A stretch of DNA of 64,000 nucleotides from Tuctoria greenei (GCA_036927565.1 JAYESD010000002.1:232645605-232709604); one strand, 5' to 3'. Shown: positions 1 through 11,663, numbered from the stretch's first letter. Translations and numbers: made by a program. Notes: generated by a model not told the origin, from the letters alone.

Positions 1-2731
1 TCTTCCCTTTTCAGAACATCCTCTTGCTGTTCCAGGAGTTTCTCTTCCCTCGCATTGAGGTCCGCTCGACACATCAGGAGAATCTCGTTCAATGCATTGA
101 GGCTATCATGACGTTCGTTAGCAGCATCATTCCTTTTCCTTGGCTTGTTCGAGAATCTCCCGAGAATTGGCGTTGAGGGCCCTGATAGCGGCCTGCTTTT
201 CCTATAGCAACTTGCCCCTGTATTCCAACCAGACCTTTTCCTTCTTGACCCACTCCTTCTGATCTACAAGCCTTGTCTGTGCAAGCTTGGTCTCGAAGTG
301 GAGCCTCTTGCGCCAACGCCTCAAGATGTGGCACTCTTCTTCAAGGACCTTGCTGTCATGATCGAAGGTGAGTTGGACCTGTCAGAGGCTTGAGCAGGCA
401 TTATCAGTAGACAACACCAAAGGAATAGGATTCGGACCTGCCGGGGTCATCTCTGCCAGCTCCAAAGGGTGTTCAAGATCAAAAATAGGGTCCCACGCCA
501 CAAGCTTAGTTCCCTGAGCTTCTACGGCATTAGGGCCGCTCTCCCGGAGCTCCTTGGCCATTGCTGAGGAAGATCCCGCTAGGGGAACTTCTACCTTCGG
601 AGCTGACACCGAAGGTCCAGCCGCAGGGTCATCAGCTGCTGGATCCGCAAGTGGAGAGTCTGCCGCCGCTTATTTAGGATGTTCTGACTCGGGTATCGAC
701 ACCTCCATATCAATTACCTCCGGCGCGGTCGTTGGAGCTTCGTTTGAAGCCAATTCCTCCACCGGCTCAGGTGTCGGTACATTAACCACCTCCGGCTCAG
801 CTACCGGAAATTCAGGCACTTCCGGATCAACAGCCAGAGCTTCAACTATCTCCGGCACAGAGGCCAGAGCTTCGAGCACCTTCGTCTCAATCGCCGGATC
901 TTCAGTCACTTCTGGCAAAGACACCAGAGCTTCAGTTACCTCCGGCTAAAGTGCCAGAGCTTCTGACACCTCCGATTCCTGCACCGGAGCTTCAGCCCTT
1001 GGTGCTACTGCTGGTGGTGCTGCTGGTACATCTTCAACAACTTCTCCCTCGTGGTCCGGTGCTACCACAGGAGCTTCGGGCATCTCTTCTGGATCCAAGT
1101 CCACGACAGCTGGTGCCAGAGCTGCCATGTCTTCTACCACCACCAGGGGAGGCTCGATTGTTGAAACTGTAGCTTCACCTTGCACAGCTCCAATAGCTGT
1201 AGCACATGCCGAAGCCTCGGACTTTTTTCTCGACACCCTGGAAACAAAAGGTCGAGAAGATTAAAACATAACAAAAACAAGATTAGCATTTGAAATAAGT
1301 TGACGATGCTTACCTGGGGATGCTTCCACCCCAGTCGCCGTGAAATCTCTTCTTCTGAGGCTCGAAGTCAGAGCCCACCAAATTTTGTGAGACAATAACT
1401 TCGGACCTTGGTCCACAGCCATCTGCAACAGCTGGAGTCTTCTCAGCCAGAACCCCCCTCGGCTGGGAAGGACCTCCGGACCCGGAGCTCACAGCTAGTG
1501 CCGAAGCTGGAGTTGACCGTTCAGAGCTTGAGTTCCTCAAGGGTGCTGGCACCGAAGCAGGTGTGATCACCGAAGGTCTCTTTCGCCGGGGAGAAGGGGC
1601 TGTTGGAGTTGGAGTAGACCCGACAATGCTCCCGTCAACATGCCTCAACTTCCTCTTGCGGCTGGAAGATTCAGCCGGTTCCTTGGCTTTACCCTTGCCC
1701 TTTCCGACATCATTGACTCTCTGGCTTGCGGCAGGGGAAGTCACCCTTTCAGAAGCTCTGGAGATTGTAACCCCAGAGAAAGGGCGCCTCTATACCACGC
1801 CAAAGTCATCAATGCCGGCATTCTCCTCCGGACCTCCCTGCTGACCTTCAGAACAATGTTCAGAGGCAGGAAGGCAGCCGGTGGAGTCAGGGCGTCACGG
1901 GAGACACCTATATTTTTAAACTTTTTGAGATGGATTCTCAAAGCCTCATCATCCAAGTTGGTGTTCAAACCGACTTCAATTCGGTCATGATCCATCTCAC
2001 TATTGAACGCCCATGCGGGTCGTTCCCTGGTCTTTAGTGGAGCCCACCTGTTCACCAAGAAGTTCCCAAAGACCATTTGGGTGGTCACTCCTCCCTCTAT
2101 GCATTCTTCGATCCTTTCCAAGATGGGCTTGTACGCATTCGACAGCTCTAGAACTACATTCCAGGCGTCCGTGTCGGCATTAGGAAGACCTTCGGGCAGC
2201 TCTGGCTTCTCATGCTCCTCCACCGTGATGATCAGCCAATACTTCTTCCAATCATCCCACATGCCGGAGGGGAAGGAATTCAAGTACTTGAAGGGGCAAT
2301 TCTTCCGCTTCACGAAATAGTAGAAGCTGATGAGCTTTATACCCTTGCTGGTGGTGTGGACCATGAAGAAGGTCCAGAACAACTTGATGCAGGGAGGCAT
2401 GCCCACCCACATCTCGCAGAAGTGGATGAAGATAGAGGCCTTAGAAGTCCAGCAACATCAGGAGGAAGCTTCAGAAGGGTGGGATTAGACCCACCATGGC
2501 GTACGCCGAGAAGTGCACCATATCTCTGGTGCGCTCCTTCTTGAAGAGGAGCTTGCCAAAGCGGATGTCCTTATTGCAGGAGTCGCTAGACCAACCCATG
2601 TAGGTCCAAACACTCGCCATCTCCTCCTTGGTCTTGACCTTGCTGTGGGGAAGACCCAACTCCATCACGGCAAAGTGGAGCAAAAGTTGGAAAGCTATGC
2701 GAAGGTTGGGAGGCTTTGAGCGCGAGTTCAA
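1..2731 (-). pseudogene. Antisense accessory ORF (putative gypsy-type transposon domain, PF04195-like)
   Basis: This accessory protein gene of Tat-lineage grass elements is transcribed opposite to gag-pol, as known for gene23 of maize Grande. Reading from 2731 leftward, the N-terminal part carries a segment ending in MVGLIPPF, which matches the family's conserved 'sAYxxxGlvPPf' start. It is followed, in another frame (2412-1741), by a segment beginning MWVGMPPCIKLFWTFFMV that matches the 'IPPSxxLFrhFF' block. A basic stretch (SSRKRKLRH, about 1660) resembles a nuclear localisation signal. After about 1310 the frame becomes an acidic Pro/Glu/Val-rich linker with repeats of the type VPEx5-PEV, then a charged tail that leaves the window. 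Frame changes near 2410-2470, 1740 and 1240-1310 could be introns or lesions. Family and orientation are secure; intactness is not. Confidence 0.7.
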
Positions 2732-3171
2732 TTAAAAGCGTGAAGAGTCCTCAAACCGTACGGGCTTTCCTTTTTAAGTAAGCCTCCGCAACGCTTGGAT
2801 GGAAACCACAAGGGGACCGAGGTTACGCTCTAAAAAATCTACCTCGCTAATGATGAATGGGATCAGGTCCTTTTTGGCGGAAGAGCCGAAATTTTTCCCC
2901 AGGTGAACCGTTGTCATGATGGGCGGTGGGAAACCCGAGGGCGGCAGCCTGACAAGGCGCTCATAACCGATACAATTATTGCATTGGGAACCAGTGACCT
3001 TTAGTTTGTGATATTTGCCATGTGGATATCACATGTCGCATTCAAAGAAAGCCACGCGGTGATGATTCAGCAGCAAACCATCACCCCAACTGCACCTTTG
3101 AAGCCGCAGTGCAGGAATCGAAGAGGCCCCCACTCCCGGTTGAATAACTTAACCCCATGGGTTTCTCCCAA

Positions 3172-3190
3172 AGGTGGGATCGGGGGCCAC
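3172..3190 (+). other. Polypurine tract candidate before LTR
   Basis: A purine-rich stretch (AAGGTGGGATCGGGGGCCAC) abuts the TGTCGG start of the LTR. The equivalent site in element D (GGTGGGCTCGAGGGCCAC before 49377) is nearly the same, which supports both as the plus-strand priming region. Confidence 0.55.
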
Positions 3191-4034
3191 TGTCGGTATC
3201 CTGTGTACCGGGTTCCCCACGATACTGCAAGGAATGCAAGGGAGTTCCACCTGTCAAAGTTGAAGACCTCCATAGGCCCCACGTGTTATACGGCACTGGA
3301 CCCGCCTCCTTCCTATGGGTAGCTCCGGGAACACCACATGTAATATAATATCGGAGCTAAACTCCCTACTTAGGGAAGCTTCGTGCTTGACACGTGGCCA
3401 GTGACCCCGAACCTAACCCCCAGTAGAGAGAAGCTCCGATGCCACCACGTATATAGTGGCTCCGGACCTACCTCCCCGCGAGGGGAAACTCCGAAGCTAC
3501 CACGTGGAGAGCCCCCGGACCTACGACACCAACGGGAATACTGACGGATCTCCAACGGCACGAACATTCAAGGGATAGTTATTGCTATAGTTACAAGGCT
3601 TGATTACGAGCCATTAATACAATACTAATGATGCACGATCAGAAGACCCTTAGAACCGGTAACGCCACCATTAAGGCGCGTTATCAGGCTATTAGGGTGC
3701 TTAAACACACTCAGATCGTGTATTAGGCAATAATAACAGCCGGGGCCACGTGTCAGGCCAGACAATTTATGTAACGGCCATCCCTTGGTCTATAAAAGGG
3801 ACTGTGCTGCACGATACAATGGAGCTAGGGTGATACGCACGTAGGCACCAGTGAATCCTCCATACAACAACACACACCCCGTGGAGTAGCGTATTACGCT
3901 CAGTTGGCATGAACCACGTAAATCCACTATGTCACCATCTTGTCTTGAATCTCTGCGCACCCAAACCAATACAAGAACCTCTGCAGGCTACGATTTAGTA
4001 GTACCGGGGGAAGTGTCATTCATACGCTTTGACA
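3191..4034 (+). repeat. LTR of Tat-type gypsy elements A/B
   Basis: The LTR begins TGTCGGTATCCTG and ends CGCTTTGACA, the same termini (TGTCGGTA...GACA) as the two LTRs of element D. It contains the shared GGGGAAGTGTC block just inside the 3' end, a TATA box (TATAAAAG at 3791) and several ACGTG motifs. It is about 200 bp shorter than the D LTRs. No second copy bracketing the adjacent pol was seen. Confidence 0.85.
3791..3798 (+). promoter_or_regulatory. LTR TATA box
   Basis: TATAAAAG lies 244 bp before the LTR end. The D LTRs have the same box about 262 bp before their ends, so this is the likely core promoter of the element. Confidence 0.6.
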
Positions 4035-4035
4035 G

Positions 4036-5120
4036 GTGTTGAAGATGTCGACGCCATTAGACGTCCTTCGAATCCTTGGGGATCGCACTGCTGGAGTCAG
4101 TGCACTGGAAGAATTTCATGCGCTCGCAACAGCGCAAGAAGAAGAATCTGGTAAGGAGCAACTAGCTCAACGGCCTTCGAGCTCACGTCTGTGTGGCTCA
4201 ACTTTTGCACCTCGTGTGCAACCAAGTGGCAACACCGACATCCCCGTAAAATTCATCCAAATCAGTTCCGATGCTGCCCAGACCACTCGTATATCGGGAG
4301 GTCTAGACAAAAAATAGGAAATCACGCTCATCACCTTCCTCCGGGCGAATGGGATTCCTAGGGAGTTGATCGAGCACAGCCTGAAGATATCCCCAATGCA
4401 TGGCCAGTACATCAGAAGCCCCAGAAGCAATCTATCGAGCGGCGGAACTTCATCAGAAAAGAAATCAAGAAGCTGCTAGACCCTAGTTTCATCCAGGAGG
4501 TTCACCACCCTCGGTGGATGGTAAACCCGGTCGTTGTACCAGCGGTCGGCGGGAAGCTTCGGATGTGCATCGACTACACCATCTTGAATAAGGCATGCCC
4601 AAAGACCCATTTCCACTTTCTAGGATAGATCAGATAGTGGATTCTACTTCCGCATGTGAATTGCTGTGTTTCCTAGACGCATATTCTGGATATCATCAGA
4701 TTCAAATGTCTAGGGAAGATGAAGAGCATACTACCTTCATTACAGTAGATGGGTTGTACTGTTACACTACCATGCCTTTTGGTCTCAAAAACGCTGCTTC
4801 AACTTTTGTGCGAGCCATGCACAAAATGTTTGGAGAACTCATCAGAGACTTGGTTGAGGTCTACTTCGATGACATCGTCGTCAAGGTGAAGAACAAGGAA
4901 TCACTCCTTGATAATCTGCAAGCCGTCTTCGACAAGATGCGCTTGACGCGTACGAAGCTCAACCCAGACAAGTGCATCTTCGGGGTTAACTCTGGAAAGC
5001 TCCTTAGCATCTTGGTGAATCATCGAGGAATTGAAGAAAATCCGGCCAAGATCAAGGCCATTGAAGAGATGCGGCCCCCAGCCCGTGTCAAGGACGTCCA
5101 TAAGCTAACTGGTGTCTAGC
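4036..5120 (+). pseudogene. Gypsy pol remnant: pre-RT region and reverse transcriptase
   Basis: The segment starts in the linker before RT (DIPVKFIQIS; compare the family's conserved segment before RT). It passes through at least two frame changes between 4315 and 4595, then reads a long RT frame (4595-5119) with LCFLDAYSGYHQIQM, TMPFGLKNA and the catalytic YFDDIVVK motif. The C-terminal NPDKCIFGV thumb block and a ...PPARVKDVHKLTGV connection end at a TAG (about 5117). The RT core therefore keeps its active-site residues, but the frame is broken on both sides. Protease and gag are absent. Confidence 0.8.
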
Positions 5121-5157
5121 TACGCTCAACCAATTCATTTAAAGACTGGCACATTGG

Positions 5158-5892
5158 GTGCTTCCCCTCTTCAATCAATTGAGGAAGTCCGGGCCATTTC
5201 ATTGGTCCAAAGAAGTAGAGAAGGCGTTCCAAGAGCTCAAGCAGCTCCTCACTACACTACCAGTTTTGGTAGCTTGGGAGCCTGGTGAGCCTCTTATGCT
5301 TTACGTTTCTGCAACTACGGAGGTTGTTAGCATGGTCTTGGTCACGGAGAGACCGGAGCCATCTTTAGCTCAAGAGCCTAGACCCCTCCGGTAGTGTTCG
5401 GAGCTACCTGAAGGCGAGTCTTGGTCCTAGCCCCCAGGCACGGATCTTAAGGGCAAGATGCTTGTGGATCAACCTCTCTCAATCGAGGGAGTTTCTACTG
5501 AACAAGAAGAAGGTTTGGACCCCTACGGGGAGGTCCAGGCTGATGAAGAAGAAGATCCAGACCCCTCTGGGAGGGTCCGGGTTGCTCAAGAAGAAGATCT
5601 GGACCCCTCCAGGAGGGTCCAGGTTGATAGAGAAGAAGCCCCGGGCCCCACCAGGAGGGTCCGAACTGTCCAGCGACCAATGTACTTCATCAGTAAAGTG
5701 CTCCACGATGCCAAGACTCGCTATATTGAGGTGCATAAGCTACTATGTGCAGTTCTTATAGCCTCAAGAAAGCTACATCACTACATACAGGCTCACAAGA
5801 TATCAGTGGTAACATCCTATCAACTGCGTGCTATATTGCATAATCCAAATTCTACTGGGAATATTGCCAAGTGGGCTGTGGGGCTCGCATAA
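5158..5892 (+). pseudogene. Gypsy pol remnant: Ty3-type RNase H
   Basis: Two frames (5158-5394 and 5458-5892) cover the first RNase H. The first contains FHWSKEVEKAFQELKQLL and LMLYVSATTEVVSMVLV; the second contains QRPMYFISKVLHDAKTRYI and LRAILHNPNSTGNIAKWAV. Between them lies a linker with about three imperfect copies of a segment reading EEDxDPSxxVxV (about 5510-5650), a small in-frame tandem expansion. Stops at 5392-5394 and about 5890 break the polyprotein. Confidence 0.7.
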
Positions 5893-6029
5893 TTCGATCT
5901 CGAATTCTTGCCTCGACATGCTATCAGGAGTCAGGCGCTGGCTAACTTCGTGGCAGAGTGAACTCCTTATTCATCAACTCCAGGGGGCCTCAGTGAGCAG
6001 AAGCCGGAACTTAAGGTCCGAGTCTTCAC

Positions 6030-6400
6030 TGAGCCTCACTGGACACTCTACTTTGATGGCTCCGTGCAGAAGCAAGGGGCCGAAGCTGGAATCCTTTTCC
6101 TCGCTCTGACCAGGGAGAAGGTCAAGTACATGGTACACCTAGACTTCAAGGTAACCAACAACATGGCGGAGTATGAAGCTCTCATCTACGAACTCAAGGT
6201 GACGTTATCATATGACGTCAAGCAGCTACTGGTGAAGGGTGACTCGTAACTCATCATCAAACAAGTCAAAGGTGAATGCAGTTTCAATAATCCCCAGCTC
6301 ACTGCTTATTTACTTGAAGTCCAGAAGCTGAGAAGGACTTCCTCGTCCTCGATCTCCCCCATGTCCAGCGTCTCAACAATGCTAAAGCTGATGACCTCTT
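6030..6400 (+). pseudogene. Gypsy pol remnant: second (archaeal-type) RNase H
   Basis: The residues HWTLYFDGS, NMAEYEALIYEL and LLVKGDS give the D-E-D core of the second RNase H of Tat elements. The frame changes near 6060 and hits a TAA at 6247-6249, right after the third acidic residue, where element D reads on. The domain is diagnostic of the Tat clade but is not expressible here. Confidence 0.7.
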
Positions 6401-7860
6401 GATAAAGGCTTCAACCGGAGCTCAAGCTCCAGACAGAGTTTTTGTCAAAAGATTGTCAGGACCTGAGCCCGCCGAACTGAGTGATCGGGGCAAGACCATC
6501 ACCTCAAAGCTGGCGGTCCTGATAGCCCTATTACCATGGCGCCCACCAAGGATCGTAGGCACTGCAGGAAGCTCCGAGCAACCCATCGTGCAAGATCCAG
6601 AAGCTCATGTTAGCTTTGATGCATGGATCTCGGTGATTTGGAGCTACTTGAAGAACAATATCCTTCCTGAAGACGGTGCTTCAACTGACTGAATTGTAAG
6701 ATTGGCTAAAAGATACACGTTGGTAGAAAGGGATCTCTACCGACATGGTGCCAACGGCGTTCTAATGTGGTGCAATTCCCGAGAAGAATGCCGCGAGCTT
6801 CTCGCAGAGATCCATGGAGTCGAGTGCGAGAACAACGCGTCTTCTTGCACGTCGGTTGGTAAAGCCTTCTGGCATGGCTTTTACTGGCCTACAACACTCT
6901 AGGATACAGTCGAGTTGGTAAAGAAGTGTGAAGCATGCTAGTTCCATGTGAAGAAGATTCACACACCTTCTCAGTCACTTAAAATGATACCTCCCACGTG
7001 GCCATTCGCTGTGTGGGGGATGGCCATTTTGGGTCCTTTCCCAAAAGCCATCGGAGGTTACAGGTTCCTGTATGCGCCATCGACAAGTTCACCAAGTGGA
7101 CGGAAGCTACCCCAGTTGTGACAATCAACAAGCAATCAACTATAAGGTTCTTGAAGTCCACAATCTCCAGAATTGTAGTTCCGAACAGAGTCATTACCGA
7201 CAATGGAACCCGATTTACAAGTGCAGTGTTCCAAGAGCACTGTGAATATCTCAGCATACAAGTCAGCTATGCATCAGTAGCTCACCCAGTAAGCAATGGC
7301 CAAGTTGAGAGAGCTAATGCAAAAATACTCAAGGGACTCAAGATGCGCACAGATGAGCGCCTGAAGAAACATGGTGCCAACTGGATAGAGGAGCTTCCGT
7401 CTGCATTGTGGGCAAGCAGAGCAACACCTAGCCGGGCAACTGCAGAGACACCTTTCTTCTTGGTGTACGGAGCTAAAGCAGTCCTTCCTCCGGAGGTCAC
7501 CATGGGGTCTCTGAGTCCGGACCTTCGACGAAGCCACGCAGGACAAGCTCCAGTGTGAAGACCTAGACCTCGTCGATGAGTCAAGGTGCCAAGCAGCTGT
7601 TTGGAACACACGATACCGCGATGTGCTCCGGTGCTATCATCAAAGGTTTGTGCACAAGCATTAGCTAGAAGAAGGCGATCTGATGCTGTGGAGAATACTG
7701 ACTCGAGAAGGGATGAACAAACTCTCCCCAGGCTAGAAAGGTCCCTTCTGTGTTATCAAAGTCTCCCACGCTGGATGGGTTCGCTTGGCGACAGAGAATC
7801 GAACTCCGCTTCCCAATCCATGGAACATCGAGCACCTTCATAAGTTTTATGCCTAGCTAC
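6400..7860 (+). pseudogene. Gypsy pol remnant: integrase
   Basis: The segment reads AKRYTLVERDLYRHGANGVL, then the H2C2 zinc region, then WGMAILGPF, ITDNGTRF and SNGQVERAN. The second Asp and the Glu of the DDE triad are present. The first Asp reads Ala (element D has WGLDILGPF). TAG stops follow FYWPTTL and KKCEAC, and the frame shifts near 7075. The C-terminal part (about 7560-7860, ending in sequence like the NPWNIEHLxKFY of D) is frameshifted. The protein is inactive on two independent grounds. Confidence 0.75.
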
Positions 7861-8519
7861 ATGGAGGTGAGTCTTTTTGTGTAAATTGTATCTCTCATAG
7901 ACTATGGACAGAGTCGGGAAGGGTCCTAGCGCTCTTAACTTGGTCCTGTGCTTTAGGTGTGTCTTTACCCTCCCCGGGTTAGATCAAGATGAATAGCACA
8001 CTTAACTTGGTCATTGTACTTTAAGTGTGTCCTTGTCTTCCCCTATAATTCAGACCTTAATGAGAAACATTTTATACGGACAGACTCCACGTGCATTTCA
8101 TTTGTACAAGATCATTACTTTTTTTCCTTCTTGTCTATAACAATGTTGTGCAATCCCTTCGAAATTTAGTCCAGGGTATTCATGTAATATATAAGTTGTA
8201 TTGTTAATCTTCTTTTGGCTCTTAGCATTGTTGTATGGTCTACTCGCCTGAAAACCAAAGCCAATGACAGGACTGGAGTGTGCTATCGACTTAGAATGGT
8301 CAGGCACCCTAAGTACGCCACTCCACCTATATCCTGGTAGGTCCCAGTAGGGGGGTCTGGAAGGTATTTCATCAATACACTTATGTCGTCATGTTAAATT
8401 CCTTAGGATAAAAAATTCAAAGAAGGATTATAAGCTACAAATAAGTTATAGACAAGATTTACTGCTTTTCTTATTTCTTATGCACAAGAAAAATGAATAT
8501 TCGATGGCAATTTGCTCGG
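7861..8519 (+). other. Non-coding 3' internal region of element B
   Basis: This is sequence between the end of pol and the tandem repeats. No credible coding frame was seen. A GTCTTTAC/GTCCTTGTC-type duplication is visible (TTAACTTGGTC... at about 7936 and 8002), otherwise there is nothing recognisable. Confidence 0.5.
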
Positions 8520-8754
8520 TGATGGTGGATGATGCCGGAGCACAAGCTCCGACAACCCCCAGGGGGCCCGCCATCGATGATTTATGCATTGACAGTGGGG
8601 CCATCAAAGCTACCAAGCTTCAACAACCCCTAGGGGGCCCGCCGTCGACATTCTAAGCATTGATAGTGGGCGCCATCGAAGCTACCAAGCTCCGACAACC
8701 CTCAGGGGGCCCGCTATTGATGTCCTAAGCATTGACAGTGGGCTCCTATCGAAG
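8520..8754 (+). repeat. Tat 3' tandem repeats (CCCAGGGGGCCCGCC units)
   Basis: About three units of roughly 66-71 bp each contain CAAGCTCCGACAACC, then the palindromic CCCCAGGGGGCCCGCC core and a CGTCGA(T) tail (cores at about 8562, 8630 and 8700). The same core recurs in element D (45341-45540) and, inverted, in element C (62270-63029). Hypervariable tandem repeats between pol and the 3' LTR are a known habit of Tat elements. Confidence 0.8.
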
Positions 8755-9469
8755 TGTTAGTGTGACACTTCCCCTTGACCTGCTAAGGAGCAGCCCGCAG
8801 AGGTTCTTGTTCGGCGGGGCTTAGGTCTCAACCAAGTGTTCTAGCGGAAGAGAGAGAGTGACACGGTGGCTTTTACGTGGTTCGGGCCGCAAGGAGCATA
8901 ACACGCTACTCCACAGTGGATGGTATTGTTAGTGTGTGTATGTGTGTGTGTGTGTGCGGGGATTGAATGTCTAGTCCTTTGTAACGTTGGCGGTCCTGGC
9001 CTTTTATAGCTAAGGCCGGACGCCTTACAAGTGGGGTTCGGGGCCTGACAGGTGGTCCCTGGGCGATCTTATCCTAAAGATCTAAAGCTTCTCGCGTAAG
9101 CTTTCTCTGACTGTGGTCTTGAAGACTCGCCATCTTGGTGCCTGAACTGTCAGTAGCCCATTCGTCGTTGCTGACGATGGCAAAAAGTGTCCCGTCAGCC
9201 TGTCCTGTTGCTGCAAGCTACCCACTTGGCCAAGTGGGATATTCCTTCAGCGCCTTCACTGTGATGTGATTGGTCACAGCGGTCTCTGACCATTGGCGTG
9301 CTCTGTGTTGTGCGCCAGAGGTCGATGCGCGTCTTCAATCCATGGCTTAGGCTGGACGCACCATCCCTTATCTATTGCATCTTACCGTCTGAGGCAAGCT
9401 GCGGAACACGTGGTAGCGTCGGGGCTTACCCCTGTTGTGGAGGCCATCCCCGGTTCTTAGCGATGTGTG
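8755..9469 (-). repeat. LTR of element C, first part (reverse complement)
   Basis: The sequence begins TGTTAGTGTGACACTTCCCC. Its reverse complement ends in GGGGAAGTGTCAC...CA, the conserved LTR tail of elements A and D, preceded by the shared CCGCGGGCTGCTC block. An inverted TATA box lies at 9001-9008. A (TG)n run is at 8933-8955. The copia LTR cuts it at 9470. Confidence 0.75.
9001..9008 (-). promoter_or_regulatory. LTR TATA box (element C)
   Basis: CTTTTATA on the + strand reads TATAAAAG on the minus strand. It lies 247-254 bp from the LTR end, the same spacing as in the A and D LTRs. Confidence 0.55.
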
Positions 9470-11085
9470 TGTAAGACCTATATGTGCTGAATACATTGGC
9501 TTGTAGTGAATACACTTGCTTTGACGATAAAAGTTTTGAATATCACCAAAACACCTTTTTATTAAGATCCAACTAATTTTGGTTAGCTCCGATGAGTTTA
9601 GTCTTTAGCTCCGGTGTGTTTTTTCTAAGCTCCGAGTTGATTTTTCTAGCTTCGGCTCAAGGTCTGGGTTGCTCTGTCAAGGTCCGGAACTTGACTGCTA
9701 GCTTCTGTTTTTCATTTGCAATGTTTCGTAGTTGCTTTACATCTCCGAAAAGATTGCTTAATATTCATTTGCTAAGTCTTTGGTGCATTTTTGGTTGATA
9801 TGATATCGTGTTACTGTGGTTTTGCAACATGCTTATGTGAGGTTCTCATGTAAGGTGTTGTGTTCGGAACAAATTTGAGTCAAGTCGAGGACTTGGGCTC
9901 ATATGGATTGGTTGTTTATTCATGTGCAGGTGTTGCTTGCGTTCAAGACATGGCTGGTGACGGGATCCATTGGACTAGTCTCAGGGAGGAGATGAGGTTC
10001 CAACAATCAAATTCAGGAGGAATTGTGGTTGAGCTAATCAGGAGGTTGCGCATCATGATTGAATCAAGAACAATGCATGTGAAGGTATCATGGACGTTAT
10101 TGGAAGATGTTTGCACGTGTGCAAGGAGTGCATGGACGTGGCTACATGGTTCCGAGACGTGATGAAGAGATGTGGACGTAAAGAGTTGGTCGGAAAGGTC
10201 CAACCGACTAGGTTATGGACTCAGGCTGCGGCTGAGTCGGGTTTGACTCAAATATGGAAAGATTTGAGTTGGTTATGATAGGATTTCGAGTGGGTTACGA
10301 ATTTGAGTTGCTTAGGAATGTGGGATACGTTCCTAATGTGTTTGGAAGTCTTAAGGTTGCTTCTATCTGCGTATAGAAGAATCCTAAGCAGTTATGGAAA
10401 GTTACGATTCGTGAACAGAGTAGGATTAGGTTCCTGATTTGAGTTGAGTTGGCTTTCGAGCTGGTTATATAAGCAAGGGAGCCCAGAGCTCGTGGGCACG
10501 ACTTTGGGGCTGTTCCTCTTGTGTTCTATTGAATAAAATTTGTAGTTTGATGGAACTTTTGTGCCTTGTTCGTCCGACTTGTTCCAGACAAGTTTTACTC
10601 GTCGTGTTTCTGGACAGCACTACCTTTCGTCGGTAGTTTTATCATAACTTGAGTTTTACAGATCCAATTGATCTGATTCTTTTTGGGTTCTCTTCAAAAC
10701 TTGATTATCTATCATCTGTCAAAATTTCACGGTCATTGGATTTGTGATTTTTGATCTACACGAGTTTCTCTGCAGCATTCCAGAAACTGTTTTTCTCGAG
10801 TAGGTCAGATTGACCTTTGTTTGATCTTTCGATCATAACTTGAGTTTTTCTCGACGGATTTGAGTGATTCTTGTTGTGTTGTCTTCGTGACTTGATTCTC
10901 TCTGATATCTATCACTTTTGTCACGGTCAAACACGTTTATATTTGTCTCACACATGATTTATTTAACAGATCATTTTTTTGCTGAAGGGGTTGGGTTTAA
11001 TTGTTTCCGCTGCGTAAGATTTTTAAATCTACCATTCACCCCGTCCCCCCCTCTGGTAGCTTTTCACATGCTCTTCGATCCTAAA
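9470..11085 (+). repeat. Copia 5' LTR
   Basis: It starts TGTAAGACC and ends CCTAAA, where the 3' LTR has CCTACA. Both copies share an AGCTCCG-rich head, the stretch around ATGGCTGGTGACGGGATCC and a tail of TTTACAGATCCAATTGA-type sequence. The two LTRs differ by scattered substitutions and a few indels. The 3' LTR lacks a short piece near GAGCTGGTTATATAAGC (about 10461). That stretch contains the only clear TATA-like box, so the 3' copy has lost it. Confidence 0.88.
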
Positions 11086-11086
11086 A

Positions 11087-11104
11087 TTGGTGTCAGAGCC
11101 ACGA
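11087..11104 (+). other. Primer-binding site, tRNA-iMet type
   Basis: TTGGTGTCAGAGCCACG follows the LTR end directly. It is one step away from the canonical TGGTATCAGAGC complement of initiator tRNA-Met used by plant copia elements. Confidence 0.8.
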
Positions 11105-11147
11105 TGCTCTAATCTTTGTGATTTGCGCGTGTTTTTGACTAATCATC

Positions 11148-11663
11148 ATGGAGAAGTACTCTGCCAAACCTTGTGTGTTCGCTGGTATTGATTTTCAGGT
11201 TTGGAAGGCACGCATGGAGGCTTTCATCCAGGCACAGGGCTTTGCAATATGAGAGAAGGTATACAAGCCTTACGAAGTGCCATAAAACGATCAAGTTACA
11301 GCTACAAATCTGAGAGATGTCGACAACAACAACAATGCTCAGAACTTGATCATACAAGGATTAACACAAAGCGACTTCGACCGTGTTGCACACCTCCGAT
11401 CTGCATACGATGTGTGGAAATCACTTTGTGACTACCACGAAGGATCCAACACGATCGAAGAGGTAAGGCAAGACATATTCAAGAAAGAATACATGCGCTT
11501 TGAGATGCAACCCGGTGAGTCTATTGATGACCTTTTTGCTCGCTTTAATAAGATTCTCAGCAACTTGCATAGTGTCAATGTTAATTTTTCAGATGCTGAA
11601 AATGCTAGGCAATTGCTAAGTGCATTAGATATGTCAATTTGGGAGATGAAAGTCACATCTATT
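11148..11663 (+). pseudogene. Copia gag, N-terminal part
   Basis: The frame opens MEKYSAKPCVFAGIDFQVW, the usual start of plant copia gag. It continues through FDRVAHLRSAYDVWKSLCDYH and GESIDDLFARFNKILSNL, typical of the UBN2-type gag domain. In-frame stops occur at 11250-11252 (TGA, where the family has Trp) and 11283-11285 (TAA). The CACTA element interrupts the frame after the Ile codon at 11661-11663, and the same codon, duplicated, resumes gag at 51472. Confidence 0.8.
11661..11663. repeat. Target-site duplication (ATT), left
   Basis: ATT precedes CACTACAAGG. An identical ATT follows the right terminus at 51472-51474. A 3-bp duplication is the hallmark of CACTA transposition. Confidence 0.9.

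Larger units (their letters stand above)
1..4034 (+). mobile_element. Tat-lineage Ty3/gypsy element A, 3' part (antisense ORF + LTR)
   Basis: This is the 3' portion of a plus-oriented Tat-type gypsy element. It holds an antisense accessory ORF on the minus strand (1-2731), a short spacer, a purine-rich tract directly before position 3191, and an LTR (3191-4034). The same order (antisense ORF, purine tract, LTR) is seen intact in element D at 45840-50418, which is the basis for the assignment. The element runs off the left edge, so gag-pol of this copy is not visible. The LTR is shared with the following internal region (element B), giving an LTR-internal junction without a primer-binding site. 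Confidence 0.75.
3191..8754 (+). mobile_element. Tat-lineage gypsy element B: LTR, gag-less pol, 3' tandem repeats
   Basis: The LTR at 3191-4034 is followed directly by sequence from the middle of pol. There is no primer-binding site and no gag, so about the first third of the internal region is missing. The pol remnant (4035-7860) shows RT, a Ty3-type RNase H, a second archaeal-type RNase H and integrase, the double-RNase-H order that defines the Tat lineage. After pol come about 650 bp without a gene and then CCCAGGGGGCCCGCC tandem repeats, cut off at 8755 by the minus-oriented element C. The rest of B, if it exists, lies beyond the window. Confidence 0.7.

Noticed and set aside
9860..10162. 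100-aa frame in the copia 5' LTR, with a shorter (70-aa) related frame in the 3' LTR (57236-57448)
   Set aside because: The similarity follows from the LTRs being copies of one sequence. Differences between the two are not biased to third positions, and no domain is recognisable.
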